DNA of 64,000 bases from Catonia carolina (GCA_035578175.1 JAQMRL010000007.1:51489227-51553226); one strand, 5' to 3'; positions 37,801 through 45,290 are shown, numbered from the stretch's first letter. Notes: generated by a model from the sequence alone, not told the origin. Made by a program: numbers and translations.

Positions 37801-40128
37801 TTTACAGTTTAACAATATAAGTTTTTTATTGAAAATATGTTTTGTTAGTTGATATGCTCTCCCAATTTTCTCTTATTCTATTTTTCATTGTTATGTAACA
37901 TAATATTATATGGATAAAATTTATAACTTCTGAAACAAGTATGTTTGCTGAGGTTTGTTTTAAAAAGCTAATAGGGTTGAGGTTTCTTATGAAAATTACT
38001 TAGAAGTAATTTCCATATTTATAAGTAATTTAGATGCATAAATACATCTACATACATCACAAATAATTTTCTAAACATATAATTTTGTCATAAATGTGTA
38101 TGGAAACAAAGTTTGTTCCTTACTATTTGTATGCAATCGAACTTTTCAAAATATTATTATGAACAGTCTAGTTACTTACTGTATTAGCAGTAATTGCAGA
38201 ACAGTCGGACATTAAACAAAAAAAAAAACTTCAGTGTTGATGAGTCACCAAAAAAAGCTGATCTGAGTGTAGCTGCGTGCTAAAATGTAAATAATCTCTG
38301 ATAATTGTTTGGTAGATTAAATGGGTAACCAGATCTTTTCCCATATAACAAGATCAACTGCAAATGAAAATATCTGGTTTGACACACTTACACAACTTTC
38401 TCTTGCCAATGAAAATAATGAGAACCGAGTGTAATTTTAATCATGAGTGAATGGTATTAATTATTCACTCATCAATCAAGTGTTCATTGCGTGTTCGATG
38501 TAATTCATTAATTCACGCTAAATTAAGCTGTGTAGCAATAATGGTTAAAAGTTGTAGGTTTTTCATTTTCTATAACTTTCATTGTACACTTTTGCCCTAA
38601 AATGCATATTCAGGCCGCAATTTAAAAAAATAATTTTTACCACAAGACCACAGCCTCCCCAAGAATTTTGGCAGACAAGTCGCTTACCCTATCTTGTAGA
38701 GCATGAAATGAGGTTCTTTTAAAGAAAATTGTAGGAGCGAATTCTGAGAAAATCATAAAAACAGTGAATAATTGCATGAATAAACTACTTCCTCTTGAGA
38801 AATTTTGATAAAAGTGTTCATGTTGGGTCTTCTTATGGTACCTAATGTAAGTTCCAAGTTTCAACTTTGTATGATATTTCATTCTTGAGATATTTTGTTC
38901 TCTCTCTCGCTCTCCTTCTCACATACATGGACCACTTGGTAGAAACATGTTTTTGGGGTTCAGGGGCCCTGAACACATGGATTTCTGGAGAAAACTCAAT
39001 TTTGAAAAATGACATAAAAATACTTTCTTTCCCTATATTTCATACAAGGCAAGAGAAAGGAAAAAAGTAATTATTTAATTACAGTTGTAGTCACTTGAGT
39101 CATGAGTTTGCCCTTGTTTGCAATGAGGGGTAAAGGGGGGAACAGCATCAGTGCACATGCGCGACTGCTTTAATTTCAATACACAAATATAACAACTTAT
39201 ACATTACCCAGAGCATAGCCTATACAGTATATCGCGGAACCTTTTGTAGGTTAACGGTACGAATATAACTGTTTGTTACCATAAACAGAAATGTTAGTTT
39301 CTCGAAAATGTGGGCAGACTATTCACAGTGCTGAACGAAATCTAATATGCAGTGTAATAAAATGCTGTTAAGTTGAAACTAAACAAAAATGCCTTTCAGT
39401 GCCTCTTAACAAAATCCATGAGCTAGTGGCTAACTATTGTGATGTTTCTCTTTCCACAATTTGAAAAATAAAGAAGGAAATTAAAGACATGAAGAAGCTA
39501 TTCTTCAGCAGTTTTGTTGACACCTGTTAAAAAAAAGAAGCGGTTAGGTAGACTAGTGAGACTGATAGTGAAGACGCCGGTGACAGCGATCGTTAAGAAG
39601 GCGATTCATTCGTAGAAAATTTGTTCCAATGAAATAAGGTAGCTGGTAACAGTAAATCAAACACTTTTAGTCATGTAATTAAGCCATAGGCAGTATTACA
39701 GGACAGATTTATTTCTTATAAGGTTTATGAAGAAAGTTTTCTTGGATCTAACCACAGCTTACAAAATGTATGTAGAAACTCCATAGTAGTGAAATATACG
39801 AGTAGTGTCGCACTGTTGAGGTTGGCAGCACTGTCATATTTTCACTTCCCTTCCTCACAGCCCATCTATACGCAAAAGGCAATATCGTGACTTGAGTATC
39901 TATAACAGGGAAATTACTGTAAGTTATATAATGTGGTTTATTTATCATTTCTATTTCAATATTTCTGAAGTGAGATTTATTATTTTTTCAGATGAGTATG
40001 ACAAACACCCGAACGAAGTGGTGAAAAATGAAGAACTGACGTATAATAAAGCAGATAATGTAACCCTTTCACCAGGTCTTTGGGTTTGCATCCTTTGGAC
40101 AGCCGCTGCATCTCTAGTCAGGCGATAG
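13715..40128 (+). CDS. Ephrin: Ephrin (Eph receptor ligand), 5'-partial, five coding exons
   Basis: Joined exons 13715-13856, 21851-22019, 30530-30640, 33574-33747 and 39992-40128 total 733 nt and encode 243 residues plus stop in one frame. Ephrins are cell-surface ligands of Eph receptor tyrosine kinases in contact-dependent axon guidance and boundary formation. Seen here: the start FRIDNTDHIIDVNKGN; cysteines at partial-protein residues 28, 56, 69 and 119, the four of the ephrin fold (family pairing 1-3 and 2-4); the receptor-binding G-H loop region with GGLEF near residues 90-95; GGRCSTNNMKVVFKVCC at 116-132; a Pro/Ser/Thr-rich stalk at ~141-198; an NVT glycosylation sequon at 221; and hydrophobic tail LWVCILWTAAASLV at 228-241 ending RR-stop. 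The short tail without cytoplasmic domain suggests a GPI signal, though family members may also be transmembrane. The signal-peptide exon, which should end in a split Ile codon, was not found. Introns are about 8.0, 8.5, 2.9 and 6.2 kb. Identification is very secure; the anchor type is inferred. Confidence 0.95.
14000..14573. mobile_element. MITE with ~105-bp terminal inverted repeats
   Basis: Arms at 14001-14108 and 14466-14572 begin AGGGTGTCTCACGAGTAACC and share GACAAACTTCTAAGGTGG, TTTCCTCTCATCAAAATAAT and GTCCGGAAA with few mismatches. The ~355-bp centre has no coding content. Its position is 144 bp after the first ephrin exon's donor. The superfamily is not certain. Confidence 0.85.
14738..14906 (+). 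mobile_element. tRNA-derived SINE, full length with 14-bp target duplication
   Basis: The body begins GCCGGCCGCATTGGCGTAG with a pol III A box (TGGCGTAGTTAG) and B box (GGTTCGAATCC), followed by an AGGCACGGCATATTTTCATACG tail domain, CGGACGTTAACA and an A-tract. AATTGGATATTTTT is duplicated at 14724-14737 and 14907-14920, direct evidence of target-primed insertion. The tRNA-like head has no intact cloverleaf acceptor stem, so it is not a tRNA gene. Confidence 0.9.
15480..15610 (+). mobile_element. LINE family A 3' tail
   Basis: ATTGAAAGAACGCTGAGTGT, GGGCTGCAGAAAGAGCTTCC and AAGTTACTTTACATGGTC match the end of the relic at 22990-23090. No coding part is attached. Confidence 0.6.
16500..16560. 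mobile_element. pogo-like terminus fragment
   Basis: CAGTTCGGACTATCCGAAAT, then TTCGGATTAACGGGGTTCTT resembles the end at 18735-18795. Only one end is seen. Confidence 0.35.
17390..18070 (-). pseudogene. LINE ORF2 C-terminus, family A
   Basis: The minus strand reads TIRKRRLKFYGHLYRMDN, then KPRNTMDRTEFRRLITDLKRFHEE, then LTE and the 3' tail with the VNECCKFRPQKQLSEMSKVT block. The relic is interrupted by a 94-bp sequence (17745-17838) duplicated 480 bp downstream. The tail block recurs at 15530, 22990 and 33970. Confidence 0.78.
17745..17838 (+). repeat. 94-bp perfect direct repeat, copy 1
   Basis: Identical over 94 bp to 18225-18318, starting GAGATTTAAAAACGAACATA. It interrupts a LINE relic, while copy 2 continues into pogo-like sequence, so copy 1 is probably the derived one. 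Confidence 0.9.
18225..18318 (+). repeat. 94-bp perfect direct repeat, copy 2
   Basis: Identical to 17745-17838 at exactly 480 bp distance. Similarity to 46440-46500 shows this copy is in its original repeat context. Confidence 0.9.
18225..18795 (-). mobile_element. pogo-like remnant
   Basis: Begins with the 94-bp block shared with 17745-17838, then CACGACGGCCTTACTGCAC, TACTATTTCCAGGAGTTTCG, and ends CGGATAATTCAAACAGGATC and TTCGGATTAGCGGGATTGTT. Collinear with 46430-46810. Confidence 0.5.
19190..19560 (+). other. GC- and CpG-rich island within ephrin intron 1
   Basis: Unlike its surroundings it contains GTTCGCGGCCGCCGTC, CCCGACCGGCGGGCG and a palindromic E-box AACAGCTGTT. A 119-codon frame (19253-19612) has no recognisable homology and may simply reflect the base composition. 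It could be a regulatory element, an alternative first exon or unmarked repeat DNA. Confidence 0.4.
19776..20225 (-). mobile_element. ~400-bp SINE with internally expanded 3' end
   Basis: Same family and 5' variant as 8041-8437. Between 19785 and 19915 the TTTAGGTCATCAGCCTA end sequence is repeated about five times, with TTTACTAGTCA spacers. Confidence 0.78.
20280..20925 (-). pseudogene. LINE ORF2 C-terminus, family A
   Basis: The minus strand contains LKASEKEVNNKRRGNIASSF, LYKKRTLSIQAKIRHYNTVKKP, then, across frameshifts, KDSEDSRRIIQVMRKR-like residues and the NFKGFYEEQK block. Parallel to the + strand relics at 22.2 and 24.3 kb. Confidence 0.72.
21851..22019 (+). CDS. Ephrin: Ephrin exon: core of the Eph-binding domain with G-H loop
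   Basis: The acceptor is TATATTTCAG and the donor is ATAT|GTAAGT. It encodes VSKEEYDTCRITN to GQDYYFI plus one base of the next Ser codon. It holds conserved cysteines two and three and the G-H loop (FTPQPGGLEFQPG), which inserts into the receptor pocket in known ephrin/Eph complexes. A (ATT)n microsatellite begins 15 bases after the donor. Confidence 0.96.
22033..22060 (+). repeat. (ATT)n microsatellite beside an ephrin splice donor
   Basis: About nine ATT units starting 14 bases after the donor of the second ephrin exon seen. Confidence 0.95.
22230..23095 (+). pseudogene. LINE ORF2 C-terminus, family A
   Basis: Broken frames give IKTAPRHLKTQYGR, YLYVSECLRMTGRPG-like residues, EAEKFER, ILKILGP, NDYWKRFEKQG, TKFRQLIKNFEGFQEEQ and LRMWAAKGASRTSK at the end. 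This is the fullest copy of family A in the window, with many stops. It lies in ephrin intron 2. Confidence 0.78.
24300..24800 (+). pseudogene. LINE ORF2 C-terminus, family A
   Basis: An open stretch encodes MKTAPRHLKKQKRN, VDSFKYHGEILQPKTSEKK and KIAGALRRTT. After a frameshift it continues KISYYIVIKPACLHASECLS, AAEKLRERSSAR and a YRIDDKRLSK-like end. It aligns with 22230-22800 block by block, so the two relics belong to one family. Confidence 0.8.
25050..25140 (+). repeat. Short dispersed repeat (~85 bp)
   Basis: TTACTCAGCCGCAGGCGAGC, TTTTTGAAATTGGTTGGGCA, GATTACCTCGTACAAACAAC: same family as 13205-13300. Confidence 0.65.
25225..25525 (-). pseudogene. LINE ORF2 C-terminus, another family
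   Basis: The minus strand reads VLLYGSEPWISTKPQESRVQ, then AAKM, RRTKSCDRRDRLRNEE and ELDVYNLGEKITEYQNRWR. LYGSExW...AxxM..LRR...DRxRNE is the usual post-polymerase segment of many insect LINEs. Its 3' side abuts a mariner relic. Confidence 0.82.
25610..26210 (-). pseudogene. Decayed mariner transposase relic
   Basis: On the minus strand a broken frame reads HPDSPTKKPFKIYASTGKAIL (diverged ~26160-26100), then ILLHYNAPLHT, NYPYSPDLVLSDL, and near the end LTERWDKCLNIAEDYIEK before a stop at ~25650. The second catalytic Asp is Tyr in HYNAPLH, and the 34-residue spacing to the last Asp is kept. Several stops interrupt it. No TIRs were identified. This is an old inactive copy of a mariner group different from the other two in the window. 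Confidence 0.82.
26520..26600 (+). mobile_element. LINE family A C-terminal tail fragment (possible)
   Basis: AGGGCTTCCACGAAGAAC, then AAAGAAAGAAGGAAAACC, recalls the GFxEEQ block before the tail in other copies. Short and weak. Confidence 0.35.
26600..28330. other. AT-rich intron sequence, nothing recognised
   Basis: Part of ephrin intron 2. No coding similarity, SINE or TIR element noticed apart from the SINE tail at its right edge. Confidence 0.5.
28330..28378 (-). mobile_element. tRNA-SINE 3' tail fragment
   Basis: The reverse complement of the T-tract plus GCTTAACGTCCGAATGTTCTGC matches the SINE tail (GCAGAACAGTCGGACGTTAA plus poly-A). Only the last ~45 bp remain. Confidence 0.7.
29530..30442 (-). 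mobile_element. HINE/DINE-1-like element, near full length
   Basis: Same family as 48216-49182, opposite orientation, in ephrin intron 2 shortly before the 30530 exon. Its right edge is GGCAAGAGAAAGTAA at 30428-30442 and its left edge is ATCTGGTGTGAAACACTCA. Two tandem units start near 29693 and 29867, each beginning GAAAAT(C/T)GCT and containing CGCTAAACTA. The (CA)n tract at 30288-30310 is short here. Confidence 0.78.
30530..30640 (+). CDS. Ephrin: Ephrin exon: end of the Eph-binding domain
   Basis: The acceptor is TATTTACAG and the donor is CAGA|GTGAGT. It encodes (S)TSSKDDLHRRIGGRCSTNN to QANHNQ, carrying the fourth disulfide cysteine (GRC) and the last beta strand KVVFKVCC. Phase matches on both sides: two bases complete Ser at the start and one base is carried over at the end. 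Confidence 0.95.
31055..31125 (-). mobile_element. tRNA-SINE relic (possible)
   Basis: The reverse complement contains GGCCTGGATACAATTCCCGG and TTAGATCTGGGATTTTTCATC, weakly like the diverged SINE head. It is too decayed for certainty. Confidence 0.4.
31122..31370 (+). repeat. ~250-bp direct repeat, unit 1
   Basis: GAATGGCTCAACAGAAAAAC to TTGCAACATTTTTCCATTAAC aligns with 31471-31730 with scattered substitutions and small insertions. Non-coding, in ephrin intron 3. Confidence 0.85.
31471..31730 (+). repeat. ~250-bp direct repeat, unit 2
   Basis: GAATGGCTCAACAGAAGAAC to TTGCAACGTTTTTCGTTGAC. Spacing between units is ~350 bp. A GTGAAAAATCGTTATACAG insertion is specific to this unit. Confidence 0.85.
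31740..33285. other. Ephrin intron 3 sequence, nothing recognised
   Basis: Holds no identifiable gene or repeat. A weakly repetitive stretch with several GTAGTAG runs lies at 32300-33100. Confidence 0.45.
33290..33420 (+). mobile_element. tRNA-SINE relic, diverged subfamily
   Basis: GGTACGATTCTCAGTCAGG resembles a decayed B box and is followed by TTTTTTCATCACTCATTTTCATC as in 6335-6455. The tail is degraded. It lies 150 bp upstream of the ephrin stalk exon. Confidence 0.6.
33574..33747 (+). CDS. Ephrin: Ephrin exon: Pro/Ser/Thr-rich juxtamembrane stalk
   Basis: The acceptor is TTTGTTTTAG and the donor is ATGA|GTAAGT. It encodes 57 full codons rich in Pro, Ser and Thr, including the proline cluster PHPPPPLPPYSVKP. 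Sequence conservation is expected to be low here, but both splice phases fit and no stop interrupts. The codons are richer in GC than the flanking introns. It acts as a flexible stalk between the globular domain and the membrane, likely O-glycosylated (inferred). Confidence 0.85.
33966..34045 (-). mobile_element. LINE family A 3' tail fragment
   Basis: The reverse complement reads GTGTGGGCTACAGAAAGAGC, then TCCCAGAAATG, like the 15.5 and 23.0 kb tails. The adjoining 34046-34430 is less AT-rich and unrecognised. Confidence 0.5.
34665..34760 (+). repeat. Short dispersed repeat (~85 bp)
   Basis: TTACTCAGGGAGCTCTAAGC, TATTGAAATTGGTTGGGTAG, GATTATCTCATACAAACG: same family as 13205-13300 and 25050-25140. 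Confidence 0.65.
35291..36611 (+). mobile_element. Full-length mariner (Tc1/mariner) transposon, apparently intact
   Basis: A 1321-bp element bounded by TA on both sides (35289-35290 and 36612-36613). Its ~30-bp terminal inverted repeats begin CGAGGTAGGGTCAAAAA and match at all but one or two positions. It sits in the last ephrin intron in the same orientation as the gene. It contains a single uninterrupted transposase gene. Near-identical TIRs and an open frame suggest a recent insertion. Confidence 0.95.
35488..36540 (+). CDS. Mariner transposase (D34D), complete
   Basis: 350 residues, the usual mariner length, starting at MSSLEQRGN. The upstream in-frame ATG at 35431 would add 19 residues without family similarity. 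An N-terminal helix-turn-helix region (residues ~1-115, with TGRPSTSTTD linker and ISHGSVHSILH) precedes the DDE catalytic domain: D157 in VTGDETW, D252 in HDNAPAH and D287 in YSPDLAPPD, with exactly 34 residues between the last two. The linker motif after the HTH is HIVPKML, not the WVPHEL of some subfamilies. The C-terminus is GGEYFEGK. No stop or frameshift is seen, so the enzyme could be functional; activity is inferred only. Confidence 0.95.
   Translation: MSSLEQRGNIKFCVLLEKSPSETLEMLKKAYGNSAMKKTAVYEWHKRFRDGRTTIEDDVRTGRPSTSTTDDNVERVRQIVRADRRTTINTIASEVGISHGSVHSILHNDLNMHRVCLHIVPKMLSPEQKEMRVTMSRDLIEMADADDSFLRKIVTGDETWCFLYDPQTKRQSAEWKSKTSPRKKKFRLDRSRGKVMLEVFFDYRGVIHYEFIPEGRTVNKELYTEILKRLRDAIRRKRPEKWAENDWYLLHDNAPAHRSLMVKQYLAKNNVTTLEHPPYSPDLAPPDFYLFPRLKMALKGHRFADSSEVIENATERLKELSKNGFQECFQQLYERWNKCVDAGGEYFEGK
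37211..37613 (-). mobile_element. ~400-bp SINE with (AAC)n tail
   Basis: In sense (minus) orientation it runs from GACGGACAGGTGGAGTGTC, through CTGTTTCTTATCACATGGTC and GTTATCTCCTCTGAAAGTAA, to GGTTCAAACCAGCC, GGCTGATGACCTAAA and (CAA)n. The short-unit tail is typical of retroposed SINEs. A 71-88 codon open frame recurs among copies but looks incidental. It lies in the last ephrin intron. Confidence 0.8.
38180..38230 (+). mobile_element. tRNA-SINE 3' tail fragment
   Basis: ATTAGCAGTAATTGCAGAAC, then AGTCGGACATTAAAC and an A-tract, matching the SINE tail at 9840-9902. The tRNA head is missing. Confidence 0.75.
38372..39062 (-). mobile_element. HINE/DINE-1-like element, diverged copy
   Basis: Left edge ATCTGGTTTGACACACTT and right edge GGCAAGAGAAAGGAA. 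About 690 bp, with one tandem unit shortened or lost. It lies in the last ephrin intron. Where the (CA)n tract stands in other copies it has CTCTCTCTCGCTCTCC instead. Confidence 0.72.
39290..39605 (+). pseudogene. IS630/Tc1-like transposase N-terminus relic (possible)
   Basis: Across a few stops the + strand reads RKCGQTIHSAERNLICSVIK, LNKIHELVANYCDVSLSTI, KIKKEIKDMKKL and KKRLGRLVRLIVK. A helix-turn-helix followed by a basic (K)KR linker is the layout of IS630/Tc1-type DNA-binding regions, and the CDVSLSTIxKIKKE part resembles their second helix-turn-helix. No catalytic domain or TIR was found. Confidence 0.5.
39992..40128 (+). CDS. Ephrin: Ephrin last coding exon: hydrophobic C-terminal anchor signal
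   Basis: The acceptor is ATTTTTTCAG. Two bases complete Asn, followed by 44 residues and TAG at 40126-40128. It encodes EYDKHPNEVVKNEEL, an NVT sequon, and a hydrophobic run LWVCILWTAAASLV ending in RR. With no cytoplasmic tail or PDZ-binding end, this resembles a GPI-attachment signal with the omega site likely near the Ser-Pro-Gly before the hydrophobic run. An alternative last exon coding for a transmembrane form cannot be excluded. Confidence 0.88.
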
Positions 40129-43100
40129 GGCCTCTAGACGAAAGGAGTCACACACGAATTATAGTGGGAACAGCGTATTTTTTTTGTGGCTGTTTGTTCA
40201 CTTAATGGTATTAGTGAGTGGTTCATCAATACTTCTGTTAACCCCTTTTGTACAGGCCTAAAAAAATATTTAAATGTATTTAACTGACTGGCTGTTATGT
40301 ACAAGTGCGTGAAATACTAAACCCTCCATAGTGTGTATTAATTATCTGCACATTTTATTATAACGTCCGAACTATTAAACGAACAGATATTTAAAAGAAT
40401 TAATGTATTTTACGTACGTATATATATTTATTTGTAAGTGTATATATAAATATATATATGTATTGTGTTGAACTGACTGAGTATATAGAGTTTTTTAAAT
40501 TATTAACTTATACATATGATCTGATTAGAAAACAATCAATGTAACTTATTTAATTTTATTCTACATCTAAGGTGTATACAGGTATATATACAATAAAGAA
40601 TATATACGGTATATGTGTGTACATTAAGTTTCTAATATGTATTTAAGGGAATTGAATGTGAAAGGCCATGTCATATAAATGTACTGCTGTCAATCAGTTT
40701 TAGTGTTATAGTAAACTCTCTGATTAATGTTTATTATAAAACATTATGGTTGTTATTTAATGAAATCAATACATAACCTGCCTTGAGCATTTCAATATAT
40801 TTTATATAAATAAATACTCTTGATTCGTTCGTTCGTTTTTTGTGAAACATCAAAATATATGTAGCCAAGATATTTAACGTTTGTCGTTTCCGTGTTCATT
40901 GCGATCGTTTGAACACATTTATCGGTGGTTTATGTTGTGTTATGAACGACAGAATAACTGCCGTCAATAAATATAATGTTTTTATGTATATTTATTAACT
41001 TATGTGTAAGTTCGTGTATTGAAATTGTTAAAATCGGTGATAAAAATATCGGTTTTCATATATCGATATTATTATCGCAATGATTTTTGTATATATAATT
41101 ATATGATTAATTAAGTGTGACTATATTTTAATATTAATTATAATGATAATAATAAGAATTATAATATTATTATTGTACTTATAATAAATTATATATAATT
41201 TTTCTATAGCGATGTTTATGATTTTGATTTAAAATATAGTGATGACGAGGTTTTATGACATGTTGCATTTAAATGTGATATCTAAATTAGTGTAGTTACC
41301 TTATAAAAGTTAGCTTAGGGTTGAGACAAGCTGTGAGCTGCCAATAAGAAGGCAATGGTTATGCCCTCTCTGACACGTTTAGTTCCCTCTCGTATGTTCA
41401 CACTTCCATTGTTTATGTCAATGAGCCATTCCCCCACACTCTCATACTACAACTCTGGTGAAGAGCTCTTTTTCTGCCTTCCCATATCATTCTCTCATAT
41501 AGTACCATAGACTATTAGGAGTTTTGTCTCTGTACCCGCTGGTATTAACACGACTTTCCCTAGCGGATTCATACATCATTTAATTTTTCTTCCCTTCTGT
41601 AAAATGATTGACATATGACAGATCTGCTTGCCTCATTTTTTTCATTCAATGTTAGCTGTTAATTCCATCTGTTTGCATTTTGTTAATGACTTTTTTACTT
41701 GTTTTATTTATTCTTTTGTTCGTTCTTCATTACGTATGGTTTTCTTTAACCCATTCATTTATTTATTATTATAATTTTTTCTATTTAAAATATTTTTGTT
41801 TTTAATATTTTTACAGTTGAACTACCAATCAGAATAGGGCAAAACTTGGTATTAAATGATAAACTAATGGAAGTCAGCATTCCACATAATTTTGTCTATT
41901 ACTGCTCATGCTGTTTTATTATTCATTTAATGTTCAGTATTTAAATACTCATTATTTTAAATAATTTTTCTGTCATTTCAATGAAACAGATTGTACTAAT
42001 TGGCAGTGAATGAATGTATGTTTATTTGTGTGTGTGTGTGTATGTGTGTATGATAATATTAAGATTATTTTTACAGTCTGCATATCTTAAACTATTTCTG
42101 TTACTATTCATTATAAAATATGGTATAGATATTTATATTTAATTTTATAAATTTTAGGAATGTAGTATTAAAATTATACTGTTTATAATTTCGCTTTTTA
42201 CTATAATTTTTATTACTGCCTAATATTTAATAATACAATCTTTTATTTTTCTTAATGCAATAAAACCTCCTCAGTCACGGTTTCAATTTTATGCGAATCT
42301 CTGTGTTTATAAATTTATTTCAAAATTATATAAATTTTTTTACTAAAGATCCTTTTAATTTTCATCATGATTCAAAAATCCAAAATTCTATATTCACTAA
42401 ACTGTATAGTCCTTGAATAAAAAGAAATTATGGATCAAAGAAAGTATAAAGATTTTTATTTGGAATCAAATAAAAAGCTGTGCTAAGATTTTGGAAATTG
42501 ACCAAGATATTGAATGTGCTTTCGCAATAAAATGAAAGATTGAAAATGCAATTGTTTCGAAAATCAGTGTTGTTAATTATGTATAAAACAATTTTTCACT
42601 TACTGAATTCACTGGTTCTCTTTTATTTAATGTTTTTATTAAAAAACAATTTTCATTTGTACCGTAGTTGCTCATTAAAGGTGAAGCCTATACACCATAT
42701 TTTTACTGTATTAGGTACCTTAAAAAGATGAGTTTAATTTTTAATTTTTGTATTATACTTTTGTTGGTCCTGAATTTTTTCTTGTATTTTCTTTGGGATA
42801 TCTTAATGTGTTTCATCCACCACGGTTTTGCACTTTGTGTTATCCCAGTGAACGCATTGACCATGATCGAGAAGGTTTTAGTGTATTTTAAATACTTATA
42901 ATTTTTTCCTGTATTAGAAGACAGTTTTTCTATTATTTATTTATTTATTTTTTATTTAACGGAACAAAGTGTAATGTCAGTGTAAAATTTTGTAGGTTTA
43001 AAATTGTACATAAATCTGTATTTATTATTATTATAATTTATGTGAATTTAAATTTAAGTTTGGCAATATATTATTATTCCTATTAAAATTATTATTATAT

Positions 43101-43500
43101 ATACATTTCTTTTATTGATATATATTATTATTATTACTATCATTATTATTGTTATTTATTTGTAAATTAATTTTTTGGGCGTATATTACATAATGCTTCT
43201 TACAATAGTTTGATTTGATGTTTATGATATTACATTGAAAGGAGAATTTTGTTAAAAGTTTGTCTTTTACATTTTTGATAAACCTACAGTCAGTTTTAAA
43301 ATAGTTTATATTTTGATAGACATAGCTTATCTTAACTTTTTTTTTGGAATCACTACCGATTTATTTGTGTATATCTATAATAAGTTCTGTAATACCTGTT
43401 AATAATTTTACACTTAAAGACCATGGTGCTAACTGTGTTTTGCTCTTGGTTTGTGATATTTTTTCAGTGATCTTAAGTGAGAGACTGCGGACTGTTTCTC
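40129..43500 (+). other. Ephrin 3' UTR and AT-rich downstream DNA
   Basis: No protein-coding homology is seen. Candidate polyadenylation signals AATAAA lie at 40592, 40809 and 40966. The stretch is very AT-rich with TA-rich runs at 40425-40465 and 40580-40620, a short (GT)n at 42030-42042 and ATT-type microsatellites at 43020-43150. A less AT-rich block at 41330-41640 has no recognisable coding content. The true transcript end cannot be fixed from sequence alone. Confidence 0.6.
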
Positions 43501-43579
43501 CAAAAGCATTTTGTAGCAACCATCATATTTGAACTCTACTTACGTCTGTTAATGTTTTATTCAAATAAAACAAAATTTA

Positions 43580-43775
43580 TTATTATTAGTGGCTGTTCCA
43601 CAACACTAGGCCACGTATCGCTGCCTAAAACACCATTCCTTTCAATGAAACATGTCTTCATCCCCTCCATGCGACAGCTCTCACAATACCGCCAATTCCC
43701 TTCAGGGTTGTATATTTTATTCTGTTCTTCTTCAACCAACACCACTTAATCATCAGCAAACAAAGAGTTTGCTTT
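43580..43775 (-). pseudogene. LINE reverse-transcriptase fragment (FADD box)
   Basis: The minus strand reads ANSLFADD, a stop, then VVLVEEEQNKIYNPEGNWRYCE. ANSLFADD-VLVEE is characteristic of a LINE polymerase core, but the following sequence matches nothing I recognise. Confidence 0.5.
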
Positions 43776-43860
43776 GTTTGTTTTGTTTGAAAACAAAAAT
43801 ACTTTTCATTAACTACTAGGAGCATTTTATTTTATTTCATTTGGTTATCACCAGTTTTTG

Positions 43861-43908
43861 ACTGCATGAAATTTTTCATGCAGTGAAAAATTTCACTGCA
43901 TGAAAAAT
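43861..43908. repeat. Overlapping perfect palindromes
   Basis: 43861-43884 is an 11-bp-arm palindrome with a 2-bp centre. 43871-43908 is an 18-bp-arm palindrome with an AA centre. They share CATGCAGT, so two alternative cruciforms are possible. Confidence 0.9.
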
Positions 43909-44689
43909 GTACCTTCATTTATGTTTATATCTCCTAATACGTACAAAAATGGCAAGTCTGAATTATTTTGTTATTTATAATGTCCATGCTACTGGAAAAT
44001 ATAAAATAATTTTTTGAAAATAAAGGACAACCTTTAATTACAAATAAAATTAAATCTTAAGGAAATTCTTTTCAAATGAAACAATAGTGAACTGAATGTC
44101 AGTGTACGTACAATATCACTACAGGTTAGCATCATTTCAGTGGATCTTATTAAAATATTTGTGAAATTTATATTCTACAAAAATTATTTTCTGCATACAC
44201 ATGTGAGTTATTTAATAATTTAAATTTATGGCTATTTCGTTTTTTATAGAGTATTGAATACCATCGTCCCTCATCAAAATTATGTTAAAAACAAAAATCC
44301 ATCAAAAAATTTACTTTAAATGGAAAACCAGTGTTTTCAACTTCATTCAAATTATATCCACTTAACATGCTTCATCAGTTAAAAATGTAAACTTAACAAC
44401 TATCCAACTACAACGGCCATATCGGGCACTTGACAGTTTAAAACAAAATACATAGAAAGAAACTCCATAAAACATGAAATATTTAAAACATGTACGCTAT
44501 TTTTTTTTTTTTTTTGGTTAAACATGTACGCTAGATGTTGAGAGTTGCTGCATGCGCGACAAACACACAATATATAAAAATATCATTCATACATAAAATA
44601 ACATTAACACTCAAATGTATAACATTCAAATTATAACTAAATAGGCCTAATTTGTTTTGTTTCATAAAGTCTTATATTTTTTTCATATT

Positions 44690-45290
44690 TCAAACTGGGT
44701 TATAAATCCACTTTAATTCTTTCTTGTGTGATATGTGTAGTTTGTGCACTTTTCCAATATGTATTTAACTGTGAGAGGTGTAGTACAGTTTCCACAGTTT
44801 GGTTTATCAGTACCTGTTAAAATGCATTCAGAGATCAACCTGGTATATCCAGTACATAATCTCAACAATACCATTGTTTCCTTCTTCTTTAAACTTGTCC
44901 CATATCCATTTTGATGGGTTGTCTATTTCATTTAACTTAGTTGTTATGTTCTCCATCAATCTCTATTCTCTTTTCATAACCGTGGACATATCATTTTTAA
45001 TGATACATTGACGCATTGACAACTCACTTATCTCTTCTACTGCTGTGCTTCTGGCAGCATTATCGGTAGTTTCATTACCTGATATACTAGAATGCCTAGG
45101 GATCTATAGAAGCATCTATTTTTGCTTTCTGCCCCTTAAGTTATCGAGCATTACAATGATTATTTTTATTTTTGCATCAGTCGTAAACATGTTCTGAAGG
45201 GAAATTAACGAGCTAAAAGAGTTAGAACACAATGGAACTCCTTAATATTATAATGCTGGGCATATTTTAGAGCTTGCTGTAAAACATGTA
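44690..45290 (-). pseudogene. LINE RNase H domain relic
   Basis: The minus strand contains LKYAQHYNIKEFHC, VLTLLAR, KNKNNHCNA, then GIPRHSSISGNETTDNAARS, and SELSMRQCIIKNDMST. The pattern WIPxHxGIxGNExADxAA is the C-terminal RNase H motif carried by Jockey/I-type retrotransposons. The TKLWKLYYTS-like end follows. It has stops and frameshifts. Confidence 0.78.
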
